Below, piece by piece: positions 1 through 8,377 of a stretch of DNA of 64,000 bases. A program made the position numbers and the translations under genes. Every line of letters starts with the position of its first letter. Positions within the stretch are counted from its first letter, which is position 1. This stretch comes from Phyllobacterium phragmitis (lineage in GTDB: Bacteria; Pseudomonadota; Alphaproteobacteria; Rhizobiales; Rhizobiaceae): contig NZ_PVBR01000003.1 in the NCBI RefSeq assembly GCF_002980495.1, positions 186,001 through 250,000 on the forward strand, in the 5' to 3' direction. Under the pieces are notes generated by a model. The model did not search any database. It saw nothing but the letters and a program-made list of their open reading frames with translations, and was not told where the DNA came from.

Positions 1-2
1 TT

Positions 3-59
3 ATCCTGCTTCTCGTTGCGGCCTATGGGCGCGACCAGCATATTCGTAACCTGATCTGA
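3..59 (+). CDS. C-terminal end of an unidentified membrane protein (partial)
   Basis: Only the last 18 codons and the TGA stop are inside the window. The visible tail starts with a hydrophobic run (ILLLVAAYG) and ends with charged and polar residues (RDQHIRNLI), as at the end of the last membrane helix of a transporter permease. It stops about 11 bases before the M24 peptidase, so the two are probably co-transcribed. The family cannot be named from so short a tail; a sugar ABC permease would fit the neighbourhood but is a guess. Confidence 0.45.
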   Translation: MLLLVAAYGRDQHIRNLI

Positions 60-70
60 GGAGCCCGGTG

Positions 71-1183
71 ATGAACGAGCGTCTTGCCAGAACCATAGCC
101 GCGATCAAGGCGTCAGGGGCCGACTGGGGCCTCTTCACCAGTCCGGACGGCGTCGCCTATTCGACGGGACATATCGTTTCGATCGAAGCGGGTCCATCGC
201 CATTTGCTGGAGGGCCGAGCCTTGCGATCATCGGCACCGACGGGCAATGCGGCCTGGTTGTCACCAATCTGGAGGGGGGTACGCCGAGCTGGGCGGATCG
301 GATCGTCACCTATGAAGGCTTTTCCTATAAGGATCCGACAGACGTCTTTGCCAATTATCGGACGGCCGCAGCCGAAATGGCCAAAGAACTCGGTATCGGC
401 GGCGTGATCGCAATCGACGAGCAGAGTTTTCCCTTGTCGCTCCTGCCGCTCGTCGAGCGCTTTTCGCGCGTCTCTGTCGAACCTGCCTTCAAGCGTGAAC
501 GGGCGATCAAGTCCAAAACCGAGATCGTGCTGTTGCGGGAAGCTGCGCTGACGGCTTCGGCGGGGCAGCGCGCCTTTCTCCAGGCTGCGCGCGCAGGTCG
601 CAGTGAACTGGAGATTTTCGCCGATGTCCGGCTGGCGATGGAAAGCCGTATCGGCGAACGCCTTCCAGTGACGGGCGATCTGATTTCGGGCAAGGAGCGC
701 ACGTCGGCTTTCATGGGCTGGCCGGGCAACCGCCGGATCGCCACGGGCGATCCGCTGATCTGCGACCTCGCCCCCCGCGTCCAGGGTTATTGGGGCGACA
801 GTTGTGCCTCGGCCATGATCGGCACTCCCTCGCCCGGTTTCCTCAAGCTCTATTCGGCGGCCAAATCCGCGCTGAAACTGGCGATCGAAACGGTGAGGCC
901 CGGTGTCGTCATCGGCGCGCTCGACCGCAGCCTGCAGGATCATATCCACCGTCACGGCTATTCATATGCACATCATTCGGGTCATTCAATCGGCACCGGT
1001 GTTCACGAATGGCCGCGCCTCGTCGCCTATGAGCGCGAGACGCTGAAAAAAGACATGGTCATCATGGTGGAGCCGACGGCGCTTGATCCCGATATCGGTG
1101 GCGTGCGACTCGAATTCATGCTGCATGTGACGGATGACGGCTGTGAAATTCTGACAGATTTCGCGCATCAGCCCGGGATCTAG
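71..1183 (+). CDS. M24-family metallopeptidase (Xaa-Pro aminopeptidase/creatinase-like)
   Basis: 370 aa with the two-part layout of this family: a creatinase-type N-terminal domain (about 1-135) and a pita-bread catalytic domain (about 145-370). The five metal-ligand positions are visible: Asp near 232 (CDLAP), Asp near 243 (WGDS), His near 305 (GHSIGTGVHEW), Glu near 334 (VEPT) and Glu near 348 (RLEF), so the enzyme looks intact. Members cleave Xaa-Pro dipeptides or related amide or C-N bonds; the substrate cannot be read. The ATG at 71 has GGAG seven bases upstream; a GTG at 68 is the alternative. It follows a probable permease gene closely and converges on a LacI regulator gene. Confidence 0.85.
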   Translation: MNERLARTIAAIKASGADWGLFTSPDGVAYSTGHIVSIEAGPSPFAGGPSLAIIGTDGQCGLVVTNLEGGTPSWADRIVTYEGFSYKDPTDVFANYRTAAAEMAKELGIGGVIAIDEQSFPLSLLPLVERFSRVSVEPAFKRERAIKSKTEIVLLREAALTASAGQRAFLQAARAGRSELEIFADVRLAMESRIGERLPVTGDLISGKERTSAFMGWPGNRRIATGDPLICDLAPRVQGYWGDSCASAMIGTPSPGFLKLYSAAKSALKLAIETVRPGVVIGALDRSLQDHIHRHGYSYAHHSGHSIGTGVHEWPRLVAYERETLKKDMVIMVEPTALDPDIGGVRLEFMLHVTDDGCEILTDFAHQPGI

Positions 1184-2226
1184 CCGCTTTGCCGGATCAT
1201 CAGTCGGAAGCCGACATCGATACGCTTTTGTGATGGCGCTTGGCCCTTCATGCCTTCTAATAGAAGTCTGCCCGCTTCGCGGCCGATCCTCGCCGACGGC
1301 ACCGCGACCGTGGTCAAAGGCGGGTTGAGATGACGTGCAAACTCGAAATCACCGAAACCGGTGATGGCAAGCTTTTCCGGTACGGGCAGCTTGCGTCGCA
1401 CGGCTTCGAGCAATGCGCCGGAGGCGATGATATCGCTGGAAAACATGATGGCATCCGCATCCAGGTGCTCGGCACGGACACGGGAAAGCAGCTCAATGCC
1501 GGATTCCATCGCCAGCGGCAAATCGTGCGCGATGCACAGGCGCGGCTTTTCGCCGGGAAAAAGCTCCGCCATCGCCGCGACGAACCCATCTCGACGCTCC
1601 GCCGCACGACTGTCGCCCTGGCGCAGCACGCCGGCGAAAACGATCCGCCGGCGGCCCGACCGGGCGAGATGCCGGGCCATGTCCGCAATTGCCTCGCTGT
1701 TGGAGAAGCCGACCAGCCCGTCGATCGGCCGTGCCGTCATATCCCAACCCTCCACAATTGGAATCTGGGCACGACGCAAGAGTGTGATGCTATTTCTCGT
1801 ATGCTGGGTTCCGATGATGAAAAGCCCATCCGGACGCCGTCCGAGCAGGCTGCGGATCACCGCCTCCTCGCGATTGGATTGGTAATCCGTATTGCCGAGA
1901 AAGATCTGATAACCCTCGGCATTTAGTACGTCGGAGAAATGCTGGATCGTCTCCGCGAAGACCGAGGCGGAGAGGGTCGGAATGACAGCCGCGACCGTAT
2001 TGCTTTTCGCCGATGCCAGATGGCTCGCCGCCAGATTGTGCACGTAATGCGTCTTCTCGATCGCCTCCTCGATGAGCCTGCGCGTCTCAGGCGTGACGGT
2101 GTCCGGAAAGCGCAAGGCGCGCGAGACTGTCTGCATCGACACGCCGGCGGCGGCGGCAACGTCCGCCATGGTTACGCCGGATCCCTTTCGGCGCGCCTTT
2201 CGAGGAGAGGCAGGCGTATCCGTCAC
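1180..2226 (-). CDS. LacI-family transcriptional regulator
   Basis: 348 aa from a GTG start whose first bases overlap the stop of the upstream lactonase gene (GTGA, 4 bp), suggesting translational coupling. The N-terminal helix-turn-helix is clear (VTMADVAAAAGVSMQTVSRA), preceded by about 18 basic residues and followed by the hinge helix (AASHLASAKSNTVA) and a periplasmic-binding-protein-like effector domain to the end. It is the last gene of a minus-strand unit with an oxidoreductase, an SDR and a lactonase, so it is likely a local repressor of that sugar pathway. A longer in-frame reading upstream of the GTG runs inside the lactonase gene and is not used. Confidence 0.88.
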   Translation of the reverse strand: MTDTPASPRKARRKGSGVTMADVAAAAGVSMQTVSRALRFPDTVTPETRRLIEEAIEKTHYVHNLAASHLASAKSNTVAAVIPTLSASVFAETIQHFSDVLNAEGYQIFLGNTDYQSNREEAVIRSLLGRRPDGLFIIGTQHTRNSITLLRRAQIPIVEGWDMTARPIDGLVGFSNSEAIADMARHLARSGRRRIVFAGVLRQGDSRAAERRDGFVAAMAELFPGEKPRLCIAHDLPLAMESGIELLSRVRAEHLDADAIMFSSDIIASGALLEAVRRKLPVPEKLAITGFGDFEFARHLNPPLTTVAVPSARIGREAGRLLLEGMKGQAPSQKRIDVGFRLMIRQSG

Positions 2227-3308
2227 AGCCGGAACGGTCTCACGCAGACGGGGTTGCCGATTTCGATGCGCCGTCCGGTGTCCCTCAAGGTTCCGGTCTC
2301 CTGATCCCGGGTGAAAATGACGATGCAATCTTCGTTCTGATTGGCCACCAACATCAGGCGTCCGTCCGGGCTGATGGCGAAATTGCGCGGCGTCTTGCCT
2401 CCCGATGGCGTATGGCCGTGGGGATCGAGCCGGCCCGTTTCCTGATCGACCGCGAAGCCGGCTATGCTGTCGTGCCCGCGATTGGAGCAATATAAAAAAC
2501 GCCCGTCGGGGGAAAGATGGATATCGGCACCATGGGTCTCGGTGTCTCGCGGTGCCGTAGGCAGCGTCTGGGTAAGCGCCAGAGCGTCGCCATTTCGCTC
2601 GATCAGCGAAACCGTGGAATCCAGTTCATTCGCGATATAGACGAACCGGCCATTGGCATGCTGGGCGATATGGCGTGGTCCTGCACCATCGGCAAGCTTC
2701 ACCGATGAGATGCGTTGCGGCACGCCTTCGGGCGTCAGCCTGTAGAGAATGGCTTCGTCAAGCCCCAGGTCCGCAACGAGAAAGGCTCCGCCTTGCGGCG
2801 TTTCGACGACGCAATGGGCATGGCTGCGTTCCTGCCTGTCCGCTACATGGCCGGCCGCACCCGGATGTGCGGCACTCCCGCATGGGGAACCCAGCCGGCC
2901 GTCTGCCAGGATCGGCAGCACTATCAGCGATTGATCGGGCCCGCCCGACCCCATGGCATAGTTCGCGACCAGCAGAAAACACCCATCCCTGGAAATCGTG
3001 TTATGGGCGGAAATGCTGCCGAGCGTCGGCTGTTTGTTGAGATAGACGATCTCGCCATTCTCAAAGCGATAGGCGCTGACCGTCCCCTCGTGCCAGCCGA
3101 ACACCTCGGAATTGGCATAGATGGTTGCCGTCCGGGGATCGACACTGAGGAAAGTCGGATTGTCGATCGAACCTGTCGAGGCGAGCCGCTTCACCTCGAA
3201 AGTTTCCTCATCAAGGGAATATATGGTCAGGCCCTCACCACGCGCGCCCTGAAAATAGGGCGCCTCTCGGTTCAGCGATCCGACTGCCAGAAACAAACGC
3301 CCGTTCAC
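2223..3308 (-). CDS. Beta-propeller lactonase (6-phosphogluconolactonase-like)
   Basis: 361 aa of the seven-bladed Pgl/YbhE-type lactonase family, usually about 340-380 aa. Family signatures are the N-terminal strand MNGRLFLAVGSLN and repeated blade motifs with the pattern LSPDGRFLYCSNRGHDSI and ISPDGRLMLVANQNED. Members hydrolyse sugar-acid lactones; with a neighbouring Gfo/Idh oxidoreductase that could make a lactone, a role in oxidative sugar breakdown is likely (inference). The start is GTG with GGAGG six bases upstream. The stop overlaps the start of the LacI regulator gene by 4 bp. Confidence 0.85.
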   Translation of the reverse strand: MNGRLFLAVGSLNREAPYFQGARGEGLTIYSLDEETFEVKRLASTGSIDNPTFLSVDPRTATIYANSEVFGWHEGTVSAYRFENGEIVYLNKQPTLGSISAHNTISRDGCFLLVANYAMGSGGPDQSLIVLPILADGRLGSPCGSAAHPGAAGHVADRQERSHAHCVVETPQGGAFLVADLGLDEAILYRLTPEGVPQRISSVKLADGAGPRHIAQHANGRFVYIANELDSTVSLIERNGDALALTQTLPTAPRDTETHGADIHLSPDGRFLYCSNRGHDSIAGFAVDQETGRLDPHGHTPSGGKTPRNFAISPDGRLMLVANQNEDCIVIFTRDQETGTLRDTGRRIEIGNPVCVRPFRL

Positions 3309-3390
3309 ACGATTCCTCCCCTAAACGCTTCCGTCCAATGAGGTGCTTGCATCGACGCCGTTAGTCAAGAAAAGATGCGCTGCGGCGTTG

Positions 3391-4146
3391 TCAGTGCATC
3401 ACCCAGCCTCCGTCGACATTCAGCGTCTGGCCGGTGATAAAGCCTGCCGCATCCGAGGCGAGGAACATCAGCGCATTCGAGATATCGCTCGCCGCGCCGC
3501 GCCTTTTGACGGCCTGGTGATCGAGCACGAAGCGGGTATAGCCTTCCGGATCTGGATGGATTTTTTCGGCATCGGTCGGAAAAGCGCCCGGCGAAATAGC
3601 GTTTACGGTGATGCCGTACGCACCGAATTCCCGCGCCCATGCACGGGTCAGTCCGATCAGCGCCCCCTTGGACTGGACATAGGGCGACAGGTTCGCCCAG
3701 CCGCCATAGGCCGTGACACTGGCGATATTGACGATGCGGCCCCAGCCTTCCTTTCGCATATGCGGCAAGGCCACCTGCACGCAGACGATGCCGGCATCGA
3801 CATTGACGCGCTGCACCGCCTGCATCTCTTCAATCGAATATTCCTCGAAAGGTTTCGACGGATAGATGGCGGCATTGTTGATGACGATATCGAATCCGCC
3901 CGTCTCAGCAGAGACCTCTTCGAGGCGCCGTCGCAATGTGGCCAGATCCGAGAGATCGATGGCCCGGATCGTCAGCCCTTGCAGTCCCTCTTGCTCCACC
4001 TTCCCGCTCAAATCGGCGATCTTGGCAGGATTGTTGTCGACCGCCACCACCTTTGCGCCGGCCCGAAGGAAATTCAGCGTCGTTTCCATGCCTAGGCCAC
4101 CGGCCGCGCCGGTATAGAGAATGGTCTTGTCGGCGACCAATATCAT
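3391..4146 (-). CDS. SDR-family oxidoreductase
   Basis: 251 aa classical short-chain dehydrogenase. Visible: cofactor motif TGAAGGLG near 11-18, an acidic residue after the second strand (VAVDNN, pointing to NAD), NNAAIYPS, the Ser of NIASVTAYGG, the YxxxK pair in YVQSKGALIG, and the C-terminal GFITGQTLNVDGGWVM. The ATG at 4146 has AAGGGG about eight bases upstream; an in-frame ATG at 4170 overlaps the stop of the oxidoreductase gene as ATGA and would add eight residues. It probably oxidises a sugar or polyol in the same pathway as its neighbours. Confidence 0.87.
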   Translation of the reverse strand: MILVADKTILYTGAAGGLGMETTLNFLRAGAKVVAVDNNPAKIADLSGKVEQEGLQGLTIRAIDLSDLATLRRRLEEVSAETGGFDIVINNAAIYPSKPFEEYSIEEMQAVQRVNVDAGIVCVQVALPHMRKEGWGRIVNIASVTAYGGWANLSPYVQSKGALIGLTRAWAREFGAYGITVNAISPGAFPTDAEKIHPDPEGYTRFVLDHQAVKRRGAASDISNALMFLASDAAGFITGQTLNVDGGWVMH

Positions 4147-4166
4147 TGGCGATACCCCTTTGGCTT

Positions 4167-5183
4167 TCATGCACTTGGCCCGCGAAGCGGCAGATGATTG
4201 CCGGACGGTTGCGGATAATCGTCCTGCGGCTGGGCGGCAATGGCGCGGATCCGGCTCTCGCTTGCGGTGATGGCGGCGTCGTCGGGGAGGATGCGCATCG
4301 TCGTGTCGTAGCGTCGCTCCTCGCCATGCTCGAGACAGATCAATTCGCCCCGCTCGCGCGCCGCGCCATGCCCCAAGACATGATTGGTGGAGGGCTCGAG
4401 CCCAAGCGCATATTGCCCGGCCTGGAAATTCTGCCATTCATACATGCAGGGAAACTGATCCTTGCGGGTCACGACTTCGAAACCGATGCCCAGCCTGTCG
4501 TTGACCAGCGCCACGGGTACCTCACCATTCCTGTCGGCAGCCATTTCATGCTGCCAGACCTGCTCATGGAACCGCATCTGCGGCGGCGGCATGGTGCGGT
4601 AGCCCGTGTCCTGTTTTTTGTAGCTATCGCCCGCATGCGCCGCCCAGACCACATCGCTGATCGGCGCGAGGTAACGGGCGCCGTCCGCGAGAACCGGATA
4701 TCCGACATTGATGTGGTAGCAGTACATATGCGGCGTGCGATAGAAGCCGCGGTTCACCACCCTGTCGTGCAGCCGGATTTCGTTGGCGCCGGCCTTCGCC
4801 GCCTCGTCGCGAAGCGCAATTGCTTCGTCAAGCGTCAAAGCCAGCGGTTTCTGCGCAAGGATCGCCTTGATGTGCGGCTGTCGCAATGCTGCGCGGATCA
4901 GGTCCGGCTGCTGATCGGGTGGAAAGGCTATATCGAGAATCTCGACATTTTGATCGGCAATGAGTTGGTTGGACGTTTCGTGCACTGCCGGAATGCGCCA
5001 GCGTTCAGCAACCGCCTTTGCCTTCGAGAACGTTCGCGACGCAATCGCGACGACCGGGAAACCTGCTTCCCGGTAGGCCGCCAGATGGCATTCGGACATG
5101 ATCATTCCCGCGCCGATGCAGCCGATCTTGTAATCCTTCACCCGAACGGGCGGATCGGGCGTGAAGCCGCTCGCGTCTGACAT
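4167..5183 (-). CDS. Gfo/Idh/MocA-like NAD(P)-dependent oxidoreductase
   Basis: 338 aa with an N-terminal Rossmann fold (IGCIGAGMIMSECHLAAYR near 18-36) and the family's AQKPLALT strand-loop around the catalytic lysine (the usual EKP is QKP here). The C-terminal half is the substrate-binding barrel. The ATG at 5183 has GGGAGGATACC directly upstream; more distal starts would run into the operator-like repeats. It is the first gene of the minus-strand unit (oxidoreductase, SDR, lactonase, LacI) and is divergent from a second LacI regulator. Substrates of the family are sugars, inositols or sugar acids; which one is not visible. Confidence 0.83.
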   Translation of the reverse strand: MSDASGFTPDPPVRVKDYKIGCIGAGMIMSECHLAAYREAGFPVVAIASRTFSKAKAVAERWRIPAVHETSNQLIADQNVEILDIAFPPDQQPDLIRAALRQPHIKAILAQKPLALTLDEAIALRDEAAKAGANEIRLHDRVVNRGFYRTPHMYCYHINVGYPVLADGARYLAPISDVVWAAHAGDSYKKQDTGYRTMPPPQMRFHEQVWQHEMAADRNGEVPVALVNDRLGIGFEVVTRKDQFPCMYEWQNFQAGQYALGLEPSTNHVLGHGAARERGELICLEHGEERRYDTTMRILPDDAAITASESRIRAIAAQPQDDYPQPSGNHLPLRGPSA

Positions 5184-5257
5184 GGTATCCTCCCTGGCAT
5201 GCTTATGTCGTGGCCGAAGAACCTCCCCTCCGACGAGCAGGATATTGATCCGCAGAA

Positions 5258-5297
5258 TGATGTGAGTCAACATCAAAATAGATCATTTTACATCATC
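5258..5297. promoter_or_regulatory. Operator-like cluster: inverted repeat plus ACATCA half-sites
   Basis: Between the divergent oxidoreductase and LacI genes. TGATGT (5258-5263) and ACATCA (5270-5275) form a perfect 6-bp inverted repeat with a 6-base gap, and another ACATCA lies at 5290-5295, exactly 20 bases after the first. This is a plausible binding site for the divergent LacI-type protein; it sits in the leader of the minus-strand operon. Confidence 0.5.
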
Positions 5298-5419
5298 ATA
5301 AAGGTTCTTCAGCGCGAAGCCAGGAGCGGAATGATCGCAAACTCTTCAAAAATCTTGTGTTTTGCCGTTGAAAGTGCCGCTCTCGCTTAGAAACGGCTTG
5401 ATTTATTCCTCCGTGAAAG

Positions 5420-5437
5420 ACATCATTTTACATCATC
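5420..5437. promoter_or_regulatory. Direct repeat of ACATCA in front of the LacI gene
   Basis: ACATCA occurs at 5420-5425 and 5430-5435, exactly 10 bases apart, ending eight bases before the LacI start. The 16-base block ATCATTTTACATCATC at 5422-5437 is identical to the block at 5282-5297. Same half-site as in the cluster upstream of the oxidoreductase, consistent with autoregulation. Confidence 0.5.
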
Positions 5438-5443
5438 TGGAGA

Positions 5444-6463
5444 ATGCGCTTGCGTTTCACACTGACTGACATCGCCCGGGAGGCCGGGGTATCGAGCGCC
5501 ACGGTGGATCGTGTCCTCAATCATCGCAGCGGCGTAAAGGAAAGGACGCGGGAGATCGTCCTCGATACGGCCCGGCGGCTCGGCTATCTCGGCGATGCAG
5601 CGACAGGCGCCACGGCGGCCCCAATCAGGTTGGACTTCGTGCTGCCTGCCGGAACGAATGCCTTCATAGCCAGCCTGCGAGCCCAGATCGAACGGCAGGC
5701 CGCCGCCCAAAAGCAGCTCGACGTGCGGGTCCACTCCATCGACGGCTTCAACCCCGACCGGCTGGCGCGCACGCTTGGCGATCTGCAGGGCAACACCCAG
5801 GGCGTCGGCGTGATTGCCCTCGATCATCCGACCGTACGCGAAGCGATGCGGGCGCTCGCCGGCTCCGGCGTAGCGGTGGTGACCCTCGTATCCGACATTC
5901 TGCATGTGCCGCGGATTTCTTATATCGGCATCGACAATCGCGCAGCCGGGCGTCTCGGCGGCTATCTCCTGGGAAGGCTGATCGGCGACGGCGAAAAGCG
6001 AAAGGTTGCTCTTTTTGCCGGCTCCCTCTCCTATCGCGGCCATGAAGAGCGCGAGATGGGCTTCCGCCATGTGCTCATGGAGGAATTTCCGCAATTGGAG
6101 ATCGTTGAACTGCGGGAAATCCATGATGACCGCGACAAGGCTTACGTAGAAACGCGCAAGCTGATGGAGCGGCATCCGGATCTGGCCGGCATCTATAATA
6201 TCGGCGCCGGCAATCAGGGCATCGGGCGAGCCCTCCTCGAAATCGGCAAGAGCCGGTCCGTCATCTTGGTCGGACATGAGTTGACCGATGGCAGCAAGGC
6301 GCTGCTGCTCGACCGCACGATGGATGCGGTCATCGACCAGAATCCGCGGATAGAGGCGCGCGAGGCATTATCGATATTGACGCGAACCATCCGCGGCGAA
6401 CCCGTCGATTATCATCCGCCGCGCCTGCAGGTCATATTCCGGGAGAACATTCCGGAGATATGA
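5444..6463 (+). CDS. LacI-type transcriptional regulator (VDRVLN subgroup)
   Basis: 339 aa. The HTH is FTLTDIAREAGVSSATVDRV, followed by a periplasmic-binding-protein-like domain. The sequence VDRVLN, where most LacI proteins have VSRVLN, and the C-terminal pattern IFRENIPEI are shared with the regulator at 32.6-33.7 kb, so the two are paralogues of one subgroup. The ATG at 5444 lies 9 bases after CTGGAG-like sequence. It is transcribed away from the oxidoreductase/SDR/lactonase operon and is the best candidate to bind the ACATCA repeats between them. Confidence 0.87.
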   Translation: MRLRFTLTDIAREAGVSSATVDRVLNHRSGVKERTREIVLDTARRLGYLGDAATGATAAPIRLDFVLPAGTNAFIASLRAQIERQAAAQKQLDVRVHSIDGFNPDRLARTLGDLQGNTQGVGVIALDHPTVREAMRALAGSGVAVVTLVSDILHVPRISYIGIDNRAAGRLGGYLLGRLIGDGEKRKVALFAGSLSYRGHEEREMGFRHVLMEEFPQLEIVELREIHDDRDKAYVETRKLMERHPDLAGIYNIGAGNQGIGRALLEIGKSRSVILVGHELTDGSKALLLDRTMDAVIDQNPRIEAREALSILTRTIRGEPVDYHPPRLQVIFRENIPEI

Positions 6464-6549
6464 ACGTACCGGCTGCAACCGGCATCGGCATAACGGCACT
6501 TAAATAGCGTTCATAACGTCAATTCCGCCGCGCTCGTCGTCTTTCTCTT

Positions 6550-6578
6550 ATGTCCGGTAAGCTTGCCTTATCGGACAT
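6550..6578. repeat. 12-bp inverted repeat with 5-base spacer beside the integrase gene
   Basis: Left arm ATGTCCGGTAAG (6550-6561) and right arm CTTATCGGACAT (6567-6578) pair at 11 of 12 positions around CTTGC. It lies 20 bases before the ATG of the tyrosine recombinase remnant. There is no T-run, so it does not look like a terminator for the upstream LacI gene. The arm/spacer layout resembles a core recombination site or a dimeric operator. Confidence 0.5.
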
Positions 6579-6598
6579 GGATTGCTAAGCTTCGAAAC

Positions 6599-7612
6599 AT
6601 GCCGCCGGATGATCCTTCCCGCCCTGGAGACATCTCCACTCTGCGCCCGCCAGCAACGCGGGACCAATCCACATCGATCGATGCCGATCTGCCCGATATT
6701 ATCGCCACCGTAATGACGATGGGCCAGATTGCCGAACCGGAAAAAGGCGGCCCGGTGATGGGGCAAAGCAGCCGTGAGGCCACCCACGCAACCAACACCC
6801 GCGCCGCCTATATCCGCGATTGGCGCCATTATGCCGCCTGGTGCCGGCGCCGCGGGCTCGAACCGCTGCCGCCGAATCCCGAGCAGATCGGCCTTTATCT
6901 CGTGGCTCAGGCCACGCCAGGCAAAGATGACGATGCGCAAGCGCTGTCAGCCGCCACCATCGAACGCCGGCTGTCGGGGCTCGCCTGGAATTTCGCGCAA
7001 CGCGGCTTCAGCTTCGATCGCAGCGATAGCCACCTTGTCAATGCCATCGCCGACATCCGCCGCCATGCCCGCCCGCCGGCGGCCAAAGAGTCGGTGGGGA
7101 CGGAGGAGCTTCATGCCATGCTCGGCACCCTTGGCCATGATCTCAGGGGCCTGCGTGACCGCGCCATCCTGCTGGTCGGCTTCGCCGGCGGCCTGCGCCG
7201 CTCCGAGATCACCGGCCTCGACATTCGCCAGGGCGACAGCGATGACGGCACAGGCTGGATCGACATTCAGGACAAGACTGTGCTTGTGACGATTGATGGA
7301 ACCACCGGTGGCGTGATCGAAATAGGTCGCAGCTCTTCCGAACGCTCCTGCCCGGTCGCGACGCTGGAGAACTGGATGCGCTTTTCGAGGATTTCCCGTG
7401 GGCCGCTATTCCGCCGCATCCTGCGCGATGGCAAGACTGTCGGCTCCGAACGGCTCAACGACCGTCACATCGCCCGCCTGGTCAAACAAACCGCCCTTGC
7501 CGCCGGCATTCGCGGCGACCTTTCCGAAGATGCACGGGCGGCCAGATTCGCCGGCCAGTCGCTGCGCGGCCGTGGCCGCCGGCTTGGCTTGACCAAGGCA
7601 AGCGGCCTGTAG
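6599..7612 (+). pseudogene. Tyrosine recombinase/phage integrase lacking its C-terminal active-site block
   Basis: 337 aa. The N-terminal SAM-like core-binding domain is normal (TRAAYIRDWRHYAAWCRRRG, near 60-80) and the catalytic domain begins well, with the first active-site Arg in GGLRRSEITGLD near 200. After FAGQSLRG the family continues with the second R/H box and the nucleophilic Tyr (about 35 residues); here it jumps to GRGRRLGLTKASGL and stops. The LTKASGL-type tail resembles the normal end of rhizobial relatives as I remember them, so an internal deletion that kept the end is the simplest reading. The protein cannot be a functional recombinase. ATG at 6599 chosen; a TTG at 6563 falls inside the inverted repeat. 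Confidence 0.7.
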
Positions 7613-7780
7613 CGGGAAAAAGACAGCCAATCCATGCGAAGAATCTGGTCGACAGTGAAGCTGCCGGCATGGTGAACGCGCCCGATGGCAATCGCGGGCG
7701 AACCATCAACGGCGACCTTACCTCGCGTGGAAAGTGTCTTCACAGACGCGCGTGACAGCTGCAGGCAGCTTCACCGAAAT

Positions 7781-7924
7781 CTATTCCCCGTCTGTAGTAC
7801 CGCTTTCATCCGTAGGCGCCGGAGCGTCTTTTGCGGTTTTGGTTGCGATCTTTTGTGCCTTCTTCGCAGCCTTGATGCGGTCGCGTTCCTTGCGTTCCTG
7901 ATCGTAATTCGGTGCTCGTGCCAT
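7781..7924 (-). CDS. Small highly charged conserved protein (47 aa)
   Basis: 47 aa, starting MARAPNYDQERKERDRIKAA, with a lysine/arginine-rich N-terminal half that should form an amphipathic helix and an acidic tail (TDESGTTDGE). Short proteins beginning MAR.PNY.QERKERDR are widespread in Rhizobiales but have no assigned role. The ATG at 7924 has AGAGAGG eight bases upstream, which decides the start over a longer in-frame reading. No predicted membrane segment or known domain. Confidence 0.6.
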   Translation of the reverse strand: MARAPNYDQERKERDRIKAAKKAQKIATKTAKDAPAPTDESGTTDGE

Positions 7925-8110
7925 ACAGACCTCTCTTTTGTTTCCGACAGGAATACGGAGATCGGACGCAAAATACAATGGTTAGCAGGCGCCGGAAATG
8001 ACCTGCCGGTCACGATAATATTTCTTGAGATATTTGCCGCTGCAAAGAAATTCCCTAGCGTGCCTATTATTCGGTTGCCAAAAAGCATCGGTTGGCTGTG
8101 GTCCCAGGCG

Positions 8111-8236
8111 TCAGATCATGCCGTCATTGGCGCGGAGCACCTGACCGTCGATCCATCCGCCGTCCGGACTTGCTCCAATACCGCGCGATGCACCGCTCAC
8201 GATCGCGACCTTGTCGTTATTCACAGTGCTGTTCAT
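8111..8236 (-). pseudogene. SDR gene collapsed to its two ends (41 codons)
   Basis: The 41-codon reading starts with a normal SDR N-terminus, cofactor motif included (MNSTVNNDKVAIVSGASRGI), then after GIGA runs straight into a normal SDR C-terminus (SPDGGWIDGQVLRANDGMI) and a stop. A complete SDR of this type is about 245 aa, so roughly 200 residues are missing from the middle while the frame is kept. The upstream base run is GAAGGAGAAGGCC before the ATG. It cannot be an enzyme: the Ser, Tyr and Lys of the active site are in the missing part. Confidence 0.75.
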
Positions 8237-8377
8237 GGCCTTCTCCTTCGCTTCCGCCAACCATCGGCGGAATGTTTAGAAATAGGCCTGCACAAATGCG
8301 CAGCAAGCAGTTCTCGCCGCGTCTGCGTGTTTTCATCGAGTGGATGGGCGTCTGTTCGCATGAACACCCGGCTCATC

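Noticed and set aside
6464-6600. tRNA attachment site for the integrase
   Set aside because: No tRNA gene or cloverleaf-like sequence is present on either side of the integrase remnant.
7613-7780. Minus-strand frame starting MKTLSTRGKVAVDG
   Set aside because: It runs into the antisense of the integrase, has no ribosome site and no family resemblance.
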